Part shown: piece after piece, positions 45,684 through 57,372 of the stretch
How positions within the stretch are numbered: the first letter of the stretch is position 1
Layout of the letters: each line of letters begins with the position of its first letter
Source: Bos javanicus
Taxonomy: Eukaryota > Chordata > Mammalia > Artiodactyla > Bovidae
DNA: 64,000 nucleotides
Direction of reading: 5' to 3'
Assembly: GCF_032452875.1 (NCBI RefSeq)
Contig: NC_083877.1
Span: 43,635,724-43,699,723 of the forward strand
Made by a program: the position numbers and the translations under genes
Notes under the pieces: generated by a model
Database searches by the model: none
Seen by the model: the letters and a program-made list of their open reading frames with translations, nothing else
Told to the model about the DNA's origin: nothing

Positions 45684-46247
45684 TGAGAGGGTAACAGGCA
45701 GGAAGGCCAGGGGTCTCCAAACGGAGGAAATAGGCTGCAAGTGTCAGACATTTTTTATCTCTCCCTTAAGTGGCAGGAGGAAACAAACTACGAGTGTCAG
45801 ATTTTTGTCCTTCTCTATACAAAATTAAAAGGAGGTTTCTTTTTTCCTTTTCTCAAACCTTGGGCTGATAATAGCTCAACAAACCAGTATTCATATCAAT
45901 TGTTTTATGGCTGGGGAATGACAGACCTCGTGCCATCCTATCTCAAAAGTGCGTATTGTGGGAGAGGGGCCTGGTGAAACTCCCTCAGCCTTGAGGTGTC
46001 TCTCTTATCTGATTAATAGCTTTCTAACAGACATAAAACATCCAGCTAAAGACTAGCAGGGGGGCATTCTTTCTGCCCCCTTCTGATGTCTATGTCAGAA
46101 GCTCTGTCTATCTCTTTTATACTTTAATAAAACTTTATTACACAAAAGCTCTGAGTAATCAAGCCTCGTCACTGGTCCCGGCTTGAATGCCTCTCCTCCG
46201 GAGGCCAAGAAACAAGGTGTCTTTCACAGCTCAGCAACAACCTTTCA
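45684..46247 (+). repeat. BTLTR1-like gammaretroviral (ERV1) solo LTR
   Basis: 564 bp beginning TGAGAGGGTAACA and ending AACCTTTCA, flanked by the 4-bp duplication AAAC at 45680-45683 and 46248-46251. Shows the LTR R/U5-type stretch: AATAAA poly(A) signal at 46126-46131, 'cacaaaagctctgagtaatc aagcctcg', and U3 with a repeated 'aagtgtcagacattttt / gagtgtcagatttttgt' motif near 45738 and 45792. No retroviral coding region is adjacent, so the provirus has collapsed to one LTR. Confidence 0.88.
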
Positions 46248-46251
46248 AAAC

Positions 46252-47129
46252 CACATTTCTGTTTCATCATGGTCCAGGGAGGGGTGAAATGGATGATGCG
46301 TTGTCGTCCAACAATGCTGATACAGTTAGTATTCTTCCTTGGATATCTCAAAGATCTTAGAACAAGCTCCCTAATCCAATGGGTCAGGATGAAAGCAAAT
46401 TCAGCTTCTAGGAGGAAGTGTTTCGGCATTTCATTGTTCTCTTTGATTTGAGGAGTTTAATATCCTGCCTTCTCCCATCCCCAGTCAGAGTCTATTTAGT
46501 GAGACAGGATGCCCTTACCAACTCGGGGATATTTCCTTTTGATGCACTTCTCATTAGAGCTGCTGCTTCTGAGAAATGCTTTTATGCCCTGAGTTATAGA
46601 CTCTTTTGGCATATTTTCCCACTTGTTTAAGAGTGTATAGTCTCAGACTCCAAAGGTGGGTGGGAAAGAGGAAGAGCATTTGAAAATGAGAATGTGAAGG
46701 AAGACAGCAGTCTTTCTATGAGAAACCAGAGTGATGACTGCATGTGTCTGAAAATATAATTATCCTCTTTTGTTTGCTTGATAGAGTTTTGATAGATAGA
46801 ATCTTGACAGCTCTGTTATGAAATGTTAAAATGTAATTTAGGTTAAAAAATCATAATTATCTTAAATTATAGTCTGAAGTCATTTTCCAGGCTTTGATCC
46901 TTTTATCGTGTGTGAAACAGCAGGGGCTGTGGGTGCAGCAATTCCAGCTGCTGTGTTTGCATAAAAATATGAAGGAAGTGGTTGATTGGCTCACTGGATA
47001 CCCCTTGGGTCAGGGGAGTTGATATAGGCACAGACAGGAAGCCAATGGGATTCAGCTCCTGCAAGGAAATCCCTGGATGATGCTCTTAAATTAAGAGCCA
47101 AGGGGGTATGGGGGTGCTTCCATATATTA
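46252..47129. other. Unique DNA, no gene
   Basis: No element recognised. Confidence 0.55.
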
Positions 47130-47350
47130 GAGTATAAAGCCCAAGCTTCTTAGAGCAATATTCAGGCTCTTGAGGACATGGCCTTCAACCATGTTCTCAG
47201 GCTCCAGGAGATTCACAATGCAGTGGGTAAGAGTGTGGGCTTCAGAGTTAGATAGTGGACTCTTACCTCTCCATCTGGTTTGCTGAGCAATGCAGGATTT
47301 ACTATTTTAGCTCTCTGAGCTTGTTTCCTCTGTTTCCTATGAAAAAGAAA
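47130..47350 (+). repeat. L2 scrap followed by MIR
   Basis: 47140-47212 ('ataaagcccaagcttcttag', 'ttgaggacatggccttcaac') is L2-like. 47220-47350 is a plus MIR ('cagtgggtaagagtgtgggc ttcagagttag', 'cttgtttcctctgtttccta'). Confidence 0.65.
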
Positions 47351-48311
47351 AAGACACACTAACTTTCCTTGTGGAGCCAAATTATGCCAACACACCTCTG
47401 TCGTCACCTAGACATCCCCTCCCTTCTTCTCCCTCCCTTATATTCCCCTATTTTTATTTCCTGAGCTCTCTCCCTCACTCACCCTACCATTAAGGAGACT
47501 GGACATTCACTGGGCCAGGGGCTGCGTGTCTGTCCCTCCCCTCTTCATGTCTAGTTCCAATAGAGTGATTTGTAACTCGGTTTATGGTTAAGTGCTGGAT
47601 ACAACTTTGTTAAAATGGAAGTTCACTAGCATTTTTCATTATTCACTTGCTCTTCTTAGCAAATGTTGATAAAAATAAATAAAATACTGAAATGAGTCAG
47701 GAGGAGAGTGGGTTGGTTAAGGCAAGGCATGACTTTGCAGCATGGGCGCTGGAGTTGGAAAGTCCTTCCTAAACTGCAGGCCTTGGGCAAGTGACCTTTC
47801 TGTTTTCTCTGTAAAATGGGATGATAACAAGACTCATTTCATTGGGTTATATGAGAAAAAGCTAAGATAAATATAAAATAGACTTAAAGAAATATTACTT
47901 AACATGTACTGTTAATAATTATTAACAGTAATAATTAGTTCTGTGAGGTAGATTAGTGTTGTGAGGTAAGAACTTTATGTACACTCAAGAAATTCAACGA
48001 AGATCTTAAATTCTTTCATGAAATGAGAATGAAAGCAAGAGTGGAGAAAGGCTTTCTCTTCACTTTGCCCAAGGTAGAGGCCAAGATGCATCTCATTGGA
48101 TGTCTCCCTCAGCCAATCTGAGCATTACTGGTGGGCAGTGGTCACAGGGACAGCTGTGCCCAAGCACACTGCTGCCTGTGTCCCTGTGTCAGGAGATTGC
48201 CAGCCTCTGAAGCATGGCCCCTTTTAACATCTTCAGAAGACACTTATCATGAAGACTAAATCCTGCATCCATATTCGTTAGAGTCAAAGATCAGTATTGT
48301 ACAACAGACAC
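47351..48311. other. Unique DNA with one MIR
   Basis: 47725-47880 is a plus MIR ('catgggcgctggagttggaa', 'gccttgggcaagtgaccttt', 'ctgtaaaatgggatgataac'). The rest holds no gene or repeat I recognise. Confidence 0.6.
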
Positions 48312-48500
48312 AATGAGCTCATTGTAGCTCAGACAGCAAAGAATCTGCCTGCAATGCAGGAGACTAGGTTTGATCCCTGGGCCAGGAAGATCCCCTGGAT
48401 AAGGGAATGGCAATCCACTATGGTATTCTTGCCTAGAGAATTCCATGGACAGATCATGGGGTTACAAAAAGTCAAACATGACTGAATAACTAACACACAC
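48312..48500 (+). repeat. Bov-tA SINE
   Basis: Plus orientation: 'tgtagctcagacagcaaaga', 'tttgatccctgggccaggaa', 'tattcttgcctagagaattc', 'gtcaaacatgactgaataac', then a (ac)n tail. Confidence 0.9.
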
Positions 48501-48591
48501 ACATAAAAATATTTAAAAGACATTTTTTTATGAATGTTTTTATGTAGGTTAGCTCATTTAATAGTCACAGCAGTCCCTTAAAGTTATTCCT

Positions 48592-48950
48592 GTTTTAGGA
48601 CTTCCTTGGCAGTCAGGTGGTTATGACTCTGTGCTTCTAATGCAGGGGCATGGGTTTGTTCCCTGGTCAGGGACTAAGGGGGCTTCTCTGCTGGCTCAGC
48701 AGGTAAAGAACCCACCTGCAATGCAGGAGACACAGGAAACATGGGTTTGATTCCTGGGTTGGAGAAGATCCCCTGGAGCAGGACATGGCAAATCACTCCA
48801 GTGTTTTTGCTGGGAAAATCCTATGGACAGAGGAGCCTGGAGGGCTACAGTCCATGGGGTTGCAAAGAGATGGACATGACTGAAGCAACCGAGTATGTAG
48901 CACAGGGAACTCAGATCCCACATGCTGCATTGTGCAGCCAAAAAAAAAAA
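48592..48950 (+). repeat. CHR-2-type SINE, split by Bov-tA
   Basis: Left part 'ttttaggacttccttggcag tcagg' to 'ccctggtcagggactaag'; right part 'ggaactcagatcccacatgc', 'tgcagccaaaaaaaaaaa'. TSD AAGTTATTCCT (48581-48591) and AAGTTATTTCT (48951-48961). Confidence 0.88.
48679..48902 (+). repeat. Bov-tA SINE nested in the CHR-2 SINE
   Basis: Full-length plus element ('ggggcttctctgctggctca' to 'gacatgactgaagcaaccga'). Its target duplication is CAGGGACTAAG (48668-48678) and CAGGGAACTCAG (48903-48914), allowing one gap and one change. Confidence 0.92.
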
Positions 48951-49110
48951 AAGTTATTTCTATTGTTATCCCAACATTCCAGACAAGGAAACTTAAGCAC
49001 AAGGCAGTCAGGTAAACTGCCCAAAGTGAGATGGTTCAAGGTAGTGGAGACAGGATTTGCTCTTAGGCTGCCCCACTGTGGCCCCTGTGCTCTTCTCTAC
49101 TGTCCGCAGG

Positions 49111-50504
49111 CCCTGCCGCCCCTCCACTCACGATGTTTGCATCCCAAGAGGTAGGTACCTCTGGATGGTGCCCAATCCACTGATACCCAAGTGGGTGCTC
49201 TTCACCCCAGTTGATTGACTCAGTCTCTGACCCGCTATTGAATGGTGATCAAAGTTACTGCATCTTTAGACTTTAAGGCCACAGCTATCATTTTGAAGGG
49301 AGAACCATAATTTAAAAGAGGCTTAGTGAAGTTTAATGAAAGGTAACTCTTCTCATGCTTGAGGTGAGTTGAAAGAGAATTCAATATAAGCCAATCAGTT
49401 GCATGAAATGACTTTGCTTAAGGCCTGCATGGGTCTAGTGAAGGCAACTGAATAGGGCCAAGTGCAGGAATGGGCAGGGACCCATTTATTTCCCTTCCTC
49501 CAACACACGGGACATCCTTACTCTCAGTCTTCCCAGACACTCTTCCCACTCTACGACCTGCCCACACACCCCCAGCTCAGAAACCCTGCACACCTGCAGG
49601 AAAGCAAAAACCAGTTTTTCAGTAAACACATTGCACGTGTTTATGCAAAGCCCAGAGTGGAATCAAGCTTTGGAGGAAGAGAGAACAGTTGTTTACCCTA
49701 CAAAGTTCTCAGATGCCAACAGACTAAGTGCTAATAATCCTACAAAAGTTGTTGTGGAAAACCGCTGGGCCTCAGGCCTCTGTATACAACATGCTAAGAC
49801 ACGCAGAAGCGTTACTCAACCAGGTGCCAGCAGGATCTAGGGGAGCTGAGATGCCCTACTTAGCTCTGCCCTGCTCAGAAGGTTTCTCTGTTCCCTTGCT
49901 TTTGACCATGGGGCTGTAAATTTGAGAGCTTACTGAGATGTCAATTTTGAGAGGCCAGATTCTGTATAATGCTGCATATGTGATATTCCAGACTTAAAAC
50001 CTTTAAAATAAATGGAAGTATAAGTACTGGAAGGGCCAAATAAGGAAAACTATGAGCTAAAGAAAGTCTGAAACAAGATGTGACAAGCCTGTTACAAGCT
50101 ATTCATAAATCCATTCTGATTCATAGCAGGAGCTAAAACAACCTGTGAGCCCAGGACTGCTGCTGGTTGAGTGAGAGTGCTGGCATGATGATTTGATTTC
50201 TTCAGCAAGGACAGGGCAAATGGAGGCCTTTGGGAGGGAGATTGCTGCAGCAGATAAAAGTGATCCTCCAAGGCCAAACGGTCTTTTGGCTGAAGAGCTC
50301 AGAGATTTGGTAACCAGAGTTGGACTGAAACCACAGAGTTGACTGAGGAAGTTCTCAGCCAGAGGCCACCTGGATAGACTTGTTAGGGGTGGTGGGCCCT
50401 TGCCTGCCTTCGCCCACACACTGCAGTGTGTCTCTGGAAAGTGAGGTTCCTAGAGCCCAGTTTTCCTTAGAGTAGGGGAAACTGTCTACTTCACAATTAC
50501 CTAG
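49111..50504. other. Unique DNA, no gene supported
   Basis: About 1.4 kb with no repeat landmark. Several short frames on both strands (e.g. 49462-49734 plus, 50099-50419 minus) overlap and show no recognisable protein. Confidence 0.5.
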
Positions 50505-50641
50505 ACCATTTGTTAAAATGTGCATTTTAGGTCTCATCCTAGACTCCCTGATTGAGAAACTCTGTCAATGCAGTTGGCAAATCTGCTTTTCTAGAAAATA
50601 CTCCGGGTGACTCTTTGTACTTAAACCACTGCTGAAGTCTA
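50505..50641. repeat. MER5A-like relic
   Basis: 'ccatttgttaaaatgtgcat tttaggtctcatcc', 'aatctgcttttctagaaaat', 'taaaccactgctgaag' fit a decayed MER5A ending at the SINE. Confidence 0.55.
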
Positions 50642-50854
50642 TGGGCTTCCCTGGTGGCTCAGATGGTTAAGAACCAATGCAGGAGACACAAGAGACATGG
50701 GTTCAATCCTCAAGTGAGGAAGAGCCCCTGGAGAAGGAAGTGGCAATCCATCCCAGTAGTCTTTCCTGGAGAATTCCATGGACGGAAGAATCTGGCAGGC
50801 TACAATCCAAAGGGCCGCAGAGTTGGACATGATTGAGCATGCACACACACCTCA
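50642..50854 (+). repeat. Bov-tA SINE with 10-bp TSD
   Basis: Plus orientation from 'tgggcttccctggtggctca' to 'gcagagttggacatgattga' with an (ac)n tail. CTGAAGTCTA (50632-50641) and CTGAAGCCTA (50855-50864). Confidence 0.93.
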
Positions 50855-50864
50855 CTGAAGCCTA

Positions 50865-53592
50865 ATCGACAAGTCCATTCTTGGGCTTTGGCATAAAATC
50901 TAACTTTTTTTTTTTTTTAATTCAGAGAGGGAAGGATCTGTAATGGTCCAGGTTGGACATAAAAGGGTAAGAATTTGATGCATCTGAGTAGATTTACTTG
51001 GTTAGAACAATGAATTCGCAAACGTATTTTGCTGAGAAATTCTGAACATAGAACAGGTGACCAGTAATGTGTTTATTGATTTGTTATGTCACCACTGAGA
51101 GATACCCAGGTCCTGTGGCAGATTCTTGTCCTCCAAAAATTTTCACTATCCTTGATAAGTAAAGGCCAACACTGACAAAACATTTATGGATCCTGTGACA
51201 TAAAATATAATTGGGTATTAGATTTCCTGAGGTAAATGTAAGCTGGATTGTGAAAAATTGGTAGTTTTGGACTTGAAGAAAGAGAACAGGACATGCCTGG
51301 CAAGGAGAATATAATATCTGGTGGCCAGAAGTAGAAGTGGGCTTGGGGGTTGATGGTACAGTAAGAAGACCTGGGTGACTTGAGTTGGGGGGTGGGAAGG
51401 TGTGCTGGGTGGTACCTAGGATGGGCTGGGTCACCAAGGTCCTTAGAAGCAGGTAGACGAATGTGGATGAGAAAAGAGAATTACAGAAGCTATTGAAGGC
51501 TGTTGAGTAGCAGAGACAATACCATTTCATGGATCCAGCAGGGCTAGGAGCCTCCCTAAGCTGGGTGTCACTTGCATGCTCATGGGAAAAATGATATGAA
51601 GTCAGATACATTTGGGAAGAGTCAGTTCAGAATCTGCATTTGAGTTGGATGCTCAGGGAAGATGGGGCAGTGCAGAGCAATTCTAGGGCTTCTAGGCCCT
51701 GGCTGGCTGGGGAGAGAGGCACCAGATCAGCCCAAGATGACCGGAGCCAGATACAGAGTTGAGTCAAGGTCATGGGCTGTGGAATCTACGGTGGAAGTGG
51801 CCAGAGCTTCCCAGGCAGGGCAGGAGGCCAAAGCAGACATTGAAGCTAGCAAGTAAGGAAAGACTTGGCACAGCAGAATCTGTGGAATTAGTCTGATTAT
51901 CCATGGTGAAACGAGGCTCATGGGATATGTTCTTTGGAAATTCCAACCAAAAGTCAATGTCAGGTCTTAAAGGGCCAGCCCTGCCCCCTGCATGGACATG
52001 GTTGGGGCAAAGCTCCACCCAGCTGTGGGTTATAGTTACGATTGGTTTTCCTCTACATGGCACCCTGGCAGGACCCATCACTAGTCTGCCCAGAGCTGCA
52101 GTGGTAAAGGGCATTGGACTATAGGTGTGCATGACTGCTTTCTAGGAAAGTCATGACGCTCAACTTCCTGGCGATGCTAGCCAGTGAGCAAACCTATCCT
52201 TTGAGGCCATCCATGTCATAGAGGCAGAGACTACTCAAATAATAAGGGAGATTTTAGACTGAAGCACGGGGATTGCAAAGATGCTTTTGTCTCCTTTACC
52301 AACTGCACTGGTTTGATGGTGGCTGCGTGGAGTCTGGGTTCCACAGGAAAGAGTGTACTGATTGATCAGGGATGTTTGCCATGGGCAAAGGGAGAGGGAG
52401 TGAATTGTGGCAGCTCCTGACCTCCTGACTCATATGTGAGAAGACTGAAGCCCATAGATGGGGAGTGTGTGACCTGCAGCCGCAGAGCTGGGTAGAGCTG
52501 GGGCAGAGGGCAGAGCTGGGGCTGGACCCGAGGTCTCCCGACTCCTGTCTAGTGTTTTTCCTCTGGATCACACAGCCTTCCTTCTCTGCCTCTCTCCACA
52601 GGCTGTCACACTCACTTCTTTCTCCCAGTCCCACCCTTGGCTTTTGTTAGATTTTTTATTAGGAACTTGGCCACAGAACTGATTTGCACAATGGCTAAAC
52701 TTGTTTCACATGTGATCAGAACTCTTGGGGAAGGATTCTAGGAAGAGGAATTGCAGATTGATTCAGAATTCCCAAGTGCTGAAGAAGCGATTAGCTAGGA
52801 TGCTGGCAGGCATTCAGTGAGTGGAGGAGCAGGAATAATGAGGAAAGGTTTTTTAAGGTAGCAGCAGTGGGTCGTCCATACTGTTACTGAGCCGAAGATC
52901 AAAAATTGAAGTTGAAGGCTGTGAGCTGCTCAAAGTGGGTGGTGTGGGGGTGGGTGTGTGGTGAGGAGAGGACCTGAGGAGTGGCTGTAAGAGGCACATG
53001 GGCAGTGGCTCTGCTGGTATAGGATAGGCACATGGAAAACGTGAGCCAAAAATCCAGCTGTGTTTACTGCATCTCAGTGTCATAGTAACCCTGAAGGTGG
53101 CTGTGATTAGCCAGATTTTACAGAAATGGGAAATGAGCTGGGTCTCCAAATGGTTATCTCACTCATGCAGGATCTACAGGTGCCTGATTGCACTGTAGAC
53201 CCCAAATCTCATCCCCTTCTCCTGGGAGTGAAAATGTCTTCCCAGGTACCCTACTCCTTAAGAGAAATAAAAGGCTCGTCTCTTCTGCTTATTGTCCTGC
53301 TATCCAGAGGGGTGAGAGGTGGGGGTGGGGTGGGGAGGACTTTCAGCTTCTAGTCTAGGGAACAGAAATCTAACCTTATTTCAAATTCCTTGAGTGGAGA
53401 CCAGGTCTGTGTTGTGTTTGTTCTTGAGCTGTGTGCATGTTTCACCGACAAATTAACTTCAGAAAGAAATAGTATGTTTGAAGCTTTCATGCCTCTCCAT
53501 GTCATTTCTGTTAGTGGACCTCGTCTCCTCTCCCCTACACAGTTTTTTGTTTTTGCTAAAAGAATCAGTGATAAACTATTTGTTTAAAGAGA
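50865..53592. other. Long unique stretch with two MIR relics, no gene
   Basis: 52425-52560 and 53050-53150 look like minus MIRs ('gtgagaagactgaagcccat', 'ttagccagattttacagaaa tggg'). The longest non-repeat frame of the window lies here, 51084-51611 minus, 175 codons, with no known motif, no signal of a family and low-complexity Ser/Thr/Pro text; I do not call it a gene. Confidence 0.5.
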
Positions 53593-53790
53593 TCTGCATC
53601 AACAAGGTCCTACTGTATAGCACAGAGAACTATATTCAAATCCTATGGTAAACCATAAAGGAAAAGAATAAATAAAAAAGAATGTGTGTGTATGTATATA
53701 TATATACATAACAGAATCACTTTTCTGCACAGCAGAAATTAACACAACATTGTAAATCAACTATATTTCAATAAAGAGTAAAATAAAATA
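53593..53790 (+). repeat. L1 3' end
   Basis: 'caacaaggtcctactgtata gcacagagaactatattc', (tgta)/(ta)n at about 53684-53708, 'cacagcagaaattaacacaa cattgtaaatcaactatatt tcaataaag'. 5'-truncated; TSD not clear. Confidence 0.88.
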
Positions 53791-54277
53791 AAGACATGCA
53801 GCCTGCTAAGTCCAGACTGCCCTCAATTGCTCGTGGCATTTGGAGACATTAGATGTTGTTATTTGAAGCTGTTCACAGAGGCTTCCAGCACATGCCCAGC
53901 CAGGCATGGCCTCAGGGTAGACAGAGCTCAATTCCACCACTGCCCCCATCAGGGTAATAACAGGGTAATGGCTCCTGTCTCACTCTCAGCTTCAGAAAGT
54001 AAATCTGAAACTCTAGGGCCTGGCTGGAAACCACCCTGTCCTTCTCCTGCCAATTAGGAGCTGTGCCCTTGAGGCCTATTGGCAGAAGTAGTATGGCCAC
54101 ATACAGGCATTAAAAGCAAGCCACCTGATCGAAGCTGTCTGTTGCTGCTGGTGCTGGCTGCTGGCAGTGAAGGCGGAACCTAGATGGGGGCTGGTTAAGA
54201 GTCACCCCCCGCCCCCCATCTCTCTTCAGTCTTACAACCACACTGTGTCTAGTTTAACTTAGTCTAATGGTCTTAGA

Positions 54278-55446
54278 GGTCTTAGAGGAACCAGAGATCA
54301 AATTGCCAACATCTGCTGGATCATGGAAAAAGCAAGAGAGTCCCAAAAAAACATCTATTTCTGCTTTATTGACTATGTGAAAGCCTTTGTGTGGATCACA
54401 ATAAACTGTGGAAAATTCTGAAAGAGATGGGAATACCAGACCACCTGACCTGCCTCTTGAGAAATCTGTATGCAGGTCAGGAAGCAACAGTTAGAACTGG
54501 ACATGGAACAACAGACTGGTTCCAAATAGGAAAAGGAGTACATCAAAGCTGTATATTGTCACCCTGCTTATTTAACTTATATGCAGAGTACATCATGCGA
54601 AACGCTAGGCTGGAAGAAGCACAAGTTGAAATCAAGATTGCCGGGAGAAATATCAGTAACCTCAGATATGCAGATGACACCACCTTTATGGCAGAAAGTG
54701 AAGAGAAACTAAAAAGCCTCTTGATGAAAGTGAAAGTGGAGAGTGAAAAAGTTGGCTTAAAGCTCAATATTCAGAAAACGAAGATCATGGCATCCGGTCC
54801 CATAATTTCATGGGAAATAGATGGAGAAACAGTGGCAACAGTGTCAGACTTTATTTTTTTGGGCTCCAGAATCACCACAGATGGTGACTGCAGACATGGA
54901 ATTAAAAGGCGCTTACTCCTTGGAAGGAAAGTTATGACCAACCTAGATAGCATATTCAAAAGCAGAGACATTACTTTGCCAACAAAGGTTCGTCTAGTCA
55001 AGGCTATGGTTTTTCCTGTGGTCATGTATGGATGTGAGAGTTGGACTGTGAAGAAGGCTGAGCGCTGAAGAATTGATGCTTTTGAAGTGTGGTGTTGGAG
55101 AAGACTCTTGAGAGTCCCTTGGACTGCAAAGAGATCCAACCAGTCCATTTTGAAGGAGATCAGCCCTGGGATTTCTTTGGAAGGAATGATGCTAAAGCTG
55201 AAACTCCAGTACTTTGGCCACCTCATGCGAAGAGTTGACTCATTGGAAAAGACTTTGATGCTGGGAGGGATTGGGGGCAGGAGGAGAAGGGGATGACAGA
55301 GGATGAGATGGCTGGATGGCATCACTGACTCGATGGACATGAGTCTGAGTGAACTCTGGGAGTTGGTGATGGACAGGGAGGCCTGGCGTGCTGCAATTCA
55401 GGGGGTCACAAAGAGTCGGACACGACTGAACGACTGAACTGAACTG
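54278..55446 (+). repeat. RTE-BovB LINE, 5'-truncated, 12-bp TSD
   Basis: Plus-strand BovB from 'aggaaccagagatcaaattg' (about 54287) to 'gactgaacgactgaactgaa ctg'. TSD AATGGTCTTAGA (54266-54277) and AATGGTTTTAGA (55447-55458) with one change. The few bases 'ggtcttag' before the BovB text repeat the flank and may be filler copied at the 5' junction. Confidence 0.95.
54391..55068 (+). pseudogene. BovB reverse transcriptase remnant, 225 codons open
   Basis: Encodes the RT palm region onward: the VDHNKLWKILKEMG start, CILSPCLFNLYAEY (about 54-67), YADD at residues 93-96 (54667-54678), then the MVFPVVMYGCESW segment. Upstream, about four bases are missing in the text between 'aaagcctttg' and 'tgtggatcac' near 54390, breaking the frame. 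A stop at 55066-55068 interrupts a frame that continues as C-terminal BovB protein. Endonuclease part absent. Transposon relic without host function. Confidence 0.93.
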
Positions 55447-55469
55447 AATGGTTTTAGAACCACACTATG

Positions 55470-56029
55470 GAGTAGGGAGAGTCCATCAGTCTCATTTAAC
55501 AGACAAGGAAACCAGGATACAGACGTATTAAGTGTCCTGTTCAAGGCTACATTGAAATCCTAACATTTATTTTTTGCTTTAAATTTGTTTTCTTTTCCAG
55601 TTTTATTGAGATGTAATTGACAAATAAAATTGTATAATTTTAAAGTGTACAACATGATGATTAGATATATGTATATATTGCAAAATGATCACTACTCTGT
55701 CTAGTTAATATTCATCAACTCACATAATTACAGTTTTTTTCCTTGTGATGAGAGCTTTTAAGATCTCCTCTTTTAACAATTTTCAAATATGCAGTACAGT
55801 CTTGTTAACTGTAGTCATCATGGTGTACATTATATCCCCAGGACTTGTTTATCTTATAACTGGAATTTTGTACCTTTTGACTCCCTTCATCCATTTAGTC
55901 CACTTCCACTACTTTGTAGCCACCAATCTATTCTCTGTACCTAAGAGTTTGGTTTTTAGATTCCAAGGTGATATCATACAGTATTTGTCTTTCTCTATCT
56001 GACTTATTTCACTAAAACCCTAACATTTA
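55470..56029 (-). repeat. MIR fragment interrupted by an L1 3' end with 11-bp TSD
   Basis: 55480-55569 is MIR-like ('cagtctcatttaacagacaa ggaaaccagg'). 55570-56018 is a reversed L1MA 3' UTR ('ttattgagatgtaattgaca', 'gtacaacatgatgattagat', 'tcatcatggtgtacattata', 'tttctctatctgacttattt'). CCTAACATTTA at 55559-55569 and 56019-56029. Confidence 0.88.
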
Positions 56030-56699
56030 AAAATAGAAACCCAACTTCTCCATGTCTATAGAGGTGATTCTTTAAATGAATAAAAATCACCAAATATTAT
56101 TTTAATTACATCGCTTCTTTCTGGGAGGAGATACTTGCAATGCAAGTATAAATGAAAGAAAAAAATTTGAATACTTTACTGCTTTTTTTCTGAGAACCAA
56201 ATGAAGTCTACCTAATTAACTTAACCACATGATATGTCAACACTAGACTGTCTTGCTTTAAAGATTTTGCAAGTCTTACATATTTTTACTTTTAAAAGAC
56301 TGAATCCAAAAGTCTTTGCTATAATGATTTTTTGAAAATTTGCATATAATTTTATTAAAAGAATAAATTCACAGTAGAAAACTTGAAAACTGCTATAAAG
56401 GCAGAAAGCAAATACCATCCTAAAGTAAAAAGTCAGAAATAACTGTTTACATTGCTATATTTTTTTCAGTCTGTTTTTCTAGGCTTAAACATGTTTCTTT
56501 ATGCAAAATTAAGATTTTGCTTTATACAGTTTGGAGCCCTAGATGTTTTTCACTTTACATTACATCATCCTGTTTCCGTAACATTAAGATTAAAATATAT
56601 TATTTTTCTCTTTTTGAAACGTTTTCTTCATTTGGCTGGGACATTTCTCTTTCAGTTGTCATGAGAATCTTCTAAATCTCTTTAGTGAAAGCTCTTCAT
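56030..56699. other. AT-rich DNA, possibly old L1M
   Basis: 56310-56460 has weak L1M 3'-like text; otherwise nothing recognised. Confidence 0.4.
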
Positions 56700-56890
56700 C
56701 TCTCTAATGTCTACCAGTGGGAGGTGCCCCCAAACTCAGTCCTAAGGCCTCAGGCCCCCTCCCTTGCCAGGTGGTCCCATCAGGTACCATGGCTTCAGAT
56801 ACCATCGATCCAATGCCAACTCCCAAATTCTAGCCTCGATGCTAGACACATGTACAGCTGCCTGTTTGCCACCTCCACTTAGATAACTAA
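56700..56890 (+). repeat. L2 ORF-region fragment
   Basis: 'ggtaccatggcttcagatac', 'ccaatgccaactcccaaatt' and 'gctgcctgtttgccacctcc' match the order of an L2 reverse transcriptase region. Confidence 0.6.
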
Positions 56891-56907
56891 TAGTCATAAT
56901 TTATTAT

Positions 56908-57105
56908 GCCTAAGAACCTGCCTGCCAATGCAGAAGGTGTAAGAGACAAGGGTTTGATCCCTGGGTCAGGAAGTTCCCCTGGAGGAGGGCATGGCAACCC
57001 ACTGTAGTATTATTGCCTGGAGAATCTCATGGACAGAGGAGCCTGGTGGGCTACAGTCCATGGGGTCGCTAAGAGTTGGACATGACTGAAGCGACTTAGC
57101 ATGCA
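56908..57105 (+). repeat. Bov-tA SINE
   Basis: Plus orientation, lacking the first bases of the tRNA-like head; 'gggtttgatccctgggtcag', 'ggcatggcaacccactgtag', 'gttggacatgactgaagcga cttagcatgc'. Confidence 0.92.
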
Positions 57106-57264
57106 AAGCTAAACTCCTAATGAACACGCACCCCAGGTTCCCCTTCTTGGCAAATGGCAAGTCATCCTTGAGCTGTTCACACCATGTCTGAAATTTTCTG
57201 ACTCTTTTCTTTTATATCACACAGCCAACCCTTCTGCAAATCCTGCCATCCTTGAACTTCTTGT

Positions 57265-57372
57265 GGGGATCATTTCACGATGGATGTAAATCCAATCATT
57301 ATGCTGTACACCTTAAACTTATATAACGCTGTATGTCGATTCCATCTCAATGAAACTGGAAGAAAAAAAAGA
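57265..57372 (+). repeat. L1 3' terminal fragment
   Basis: 'gatcatttcacgatggatgt aaatccaatcattatgctgt acaccttaaacttatataac' then 'tcaatgaaactggaagaaaa'. Typical L1MA tail. Confidence 0.85.

Larger units (their letters stand above)
48540..49110 (-). repeat. MIR split by a CHR-2 SINE
   Basis: Minus MIR: left part 'gttagctcatttaatagtca cagcagtccc' (48548-48591), right part 'tctattgttatcccaacatt ccagacaaggaaacttaag' (from 48958). The two halves abut the TSD of the CHR-2 element. Confidence 0.75.

Noticed and set aside
46126..46131. AATAAA as the end of a host gene
   Set aside because: It is inside the solo LTR at the position expected for the LTR's own signal.
54771..55340. 189-codon minus frame
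   Set aside because: Antisense shadow of the BovB at 54278-55446.
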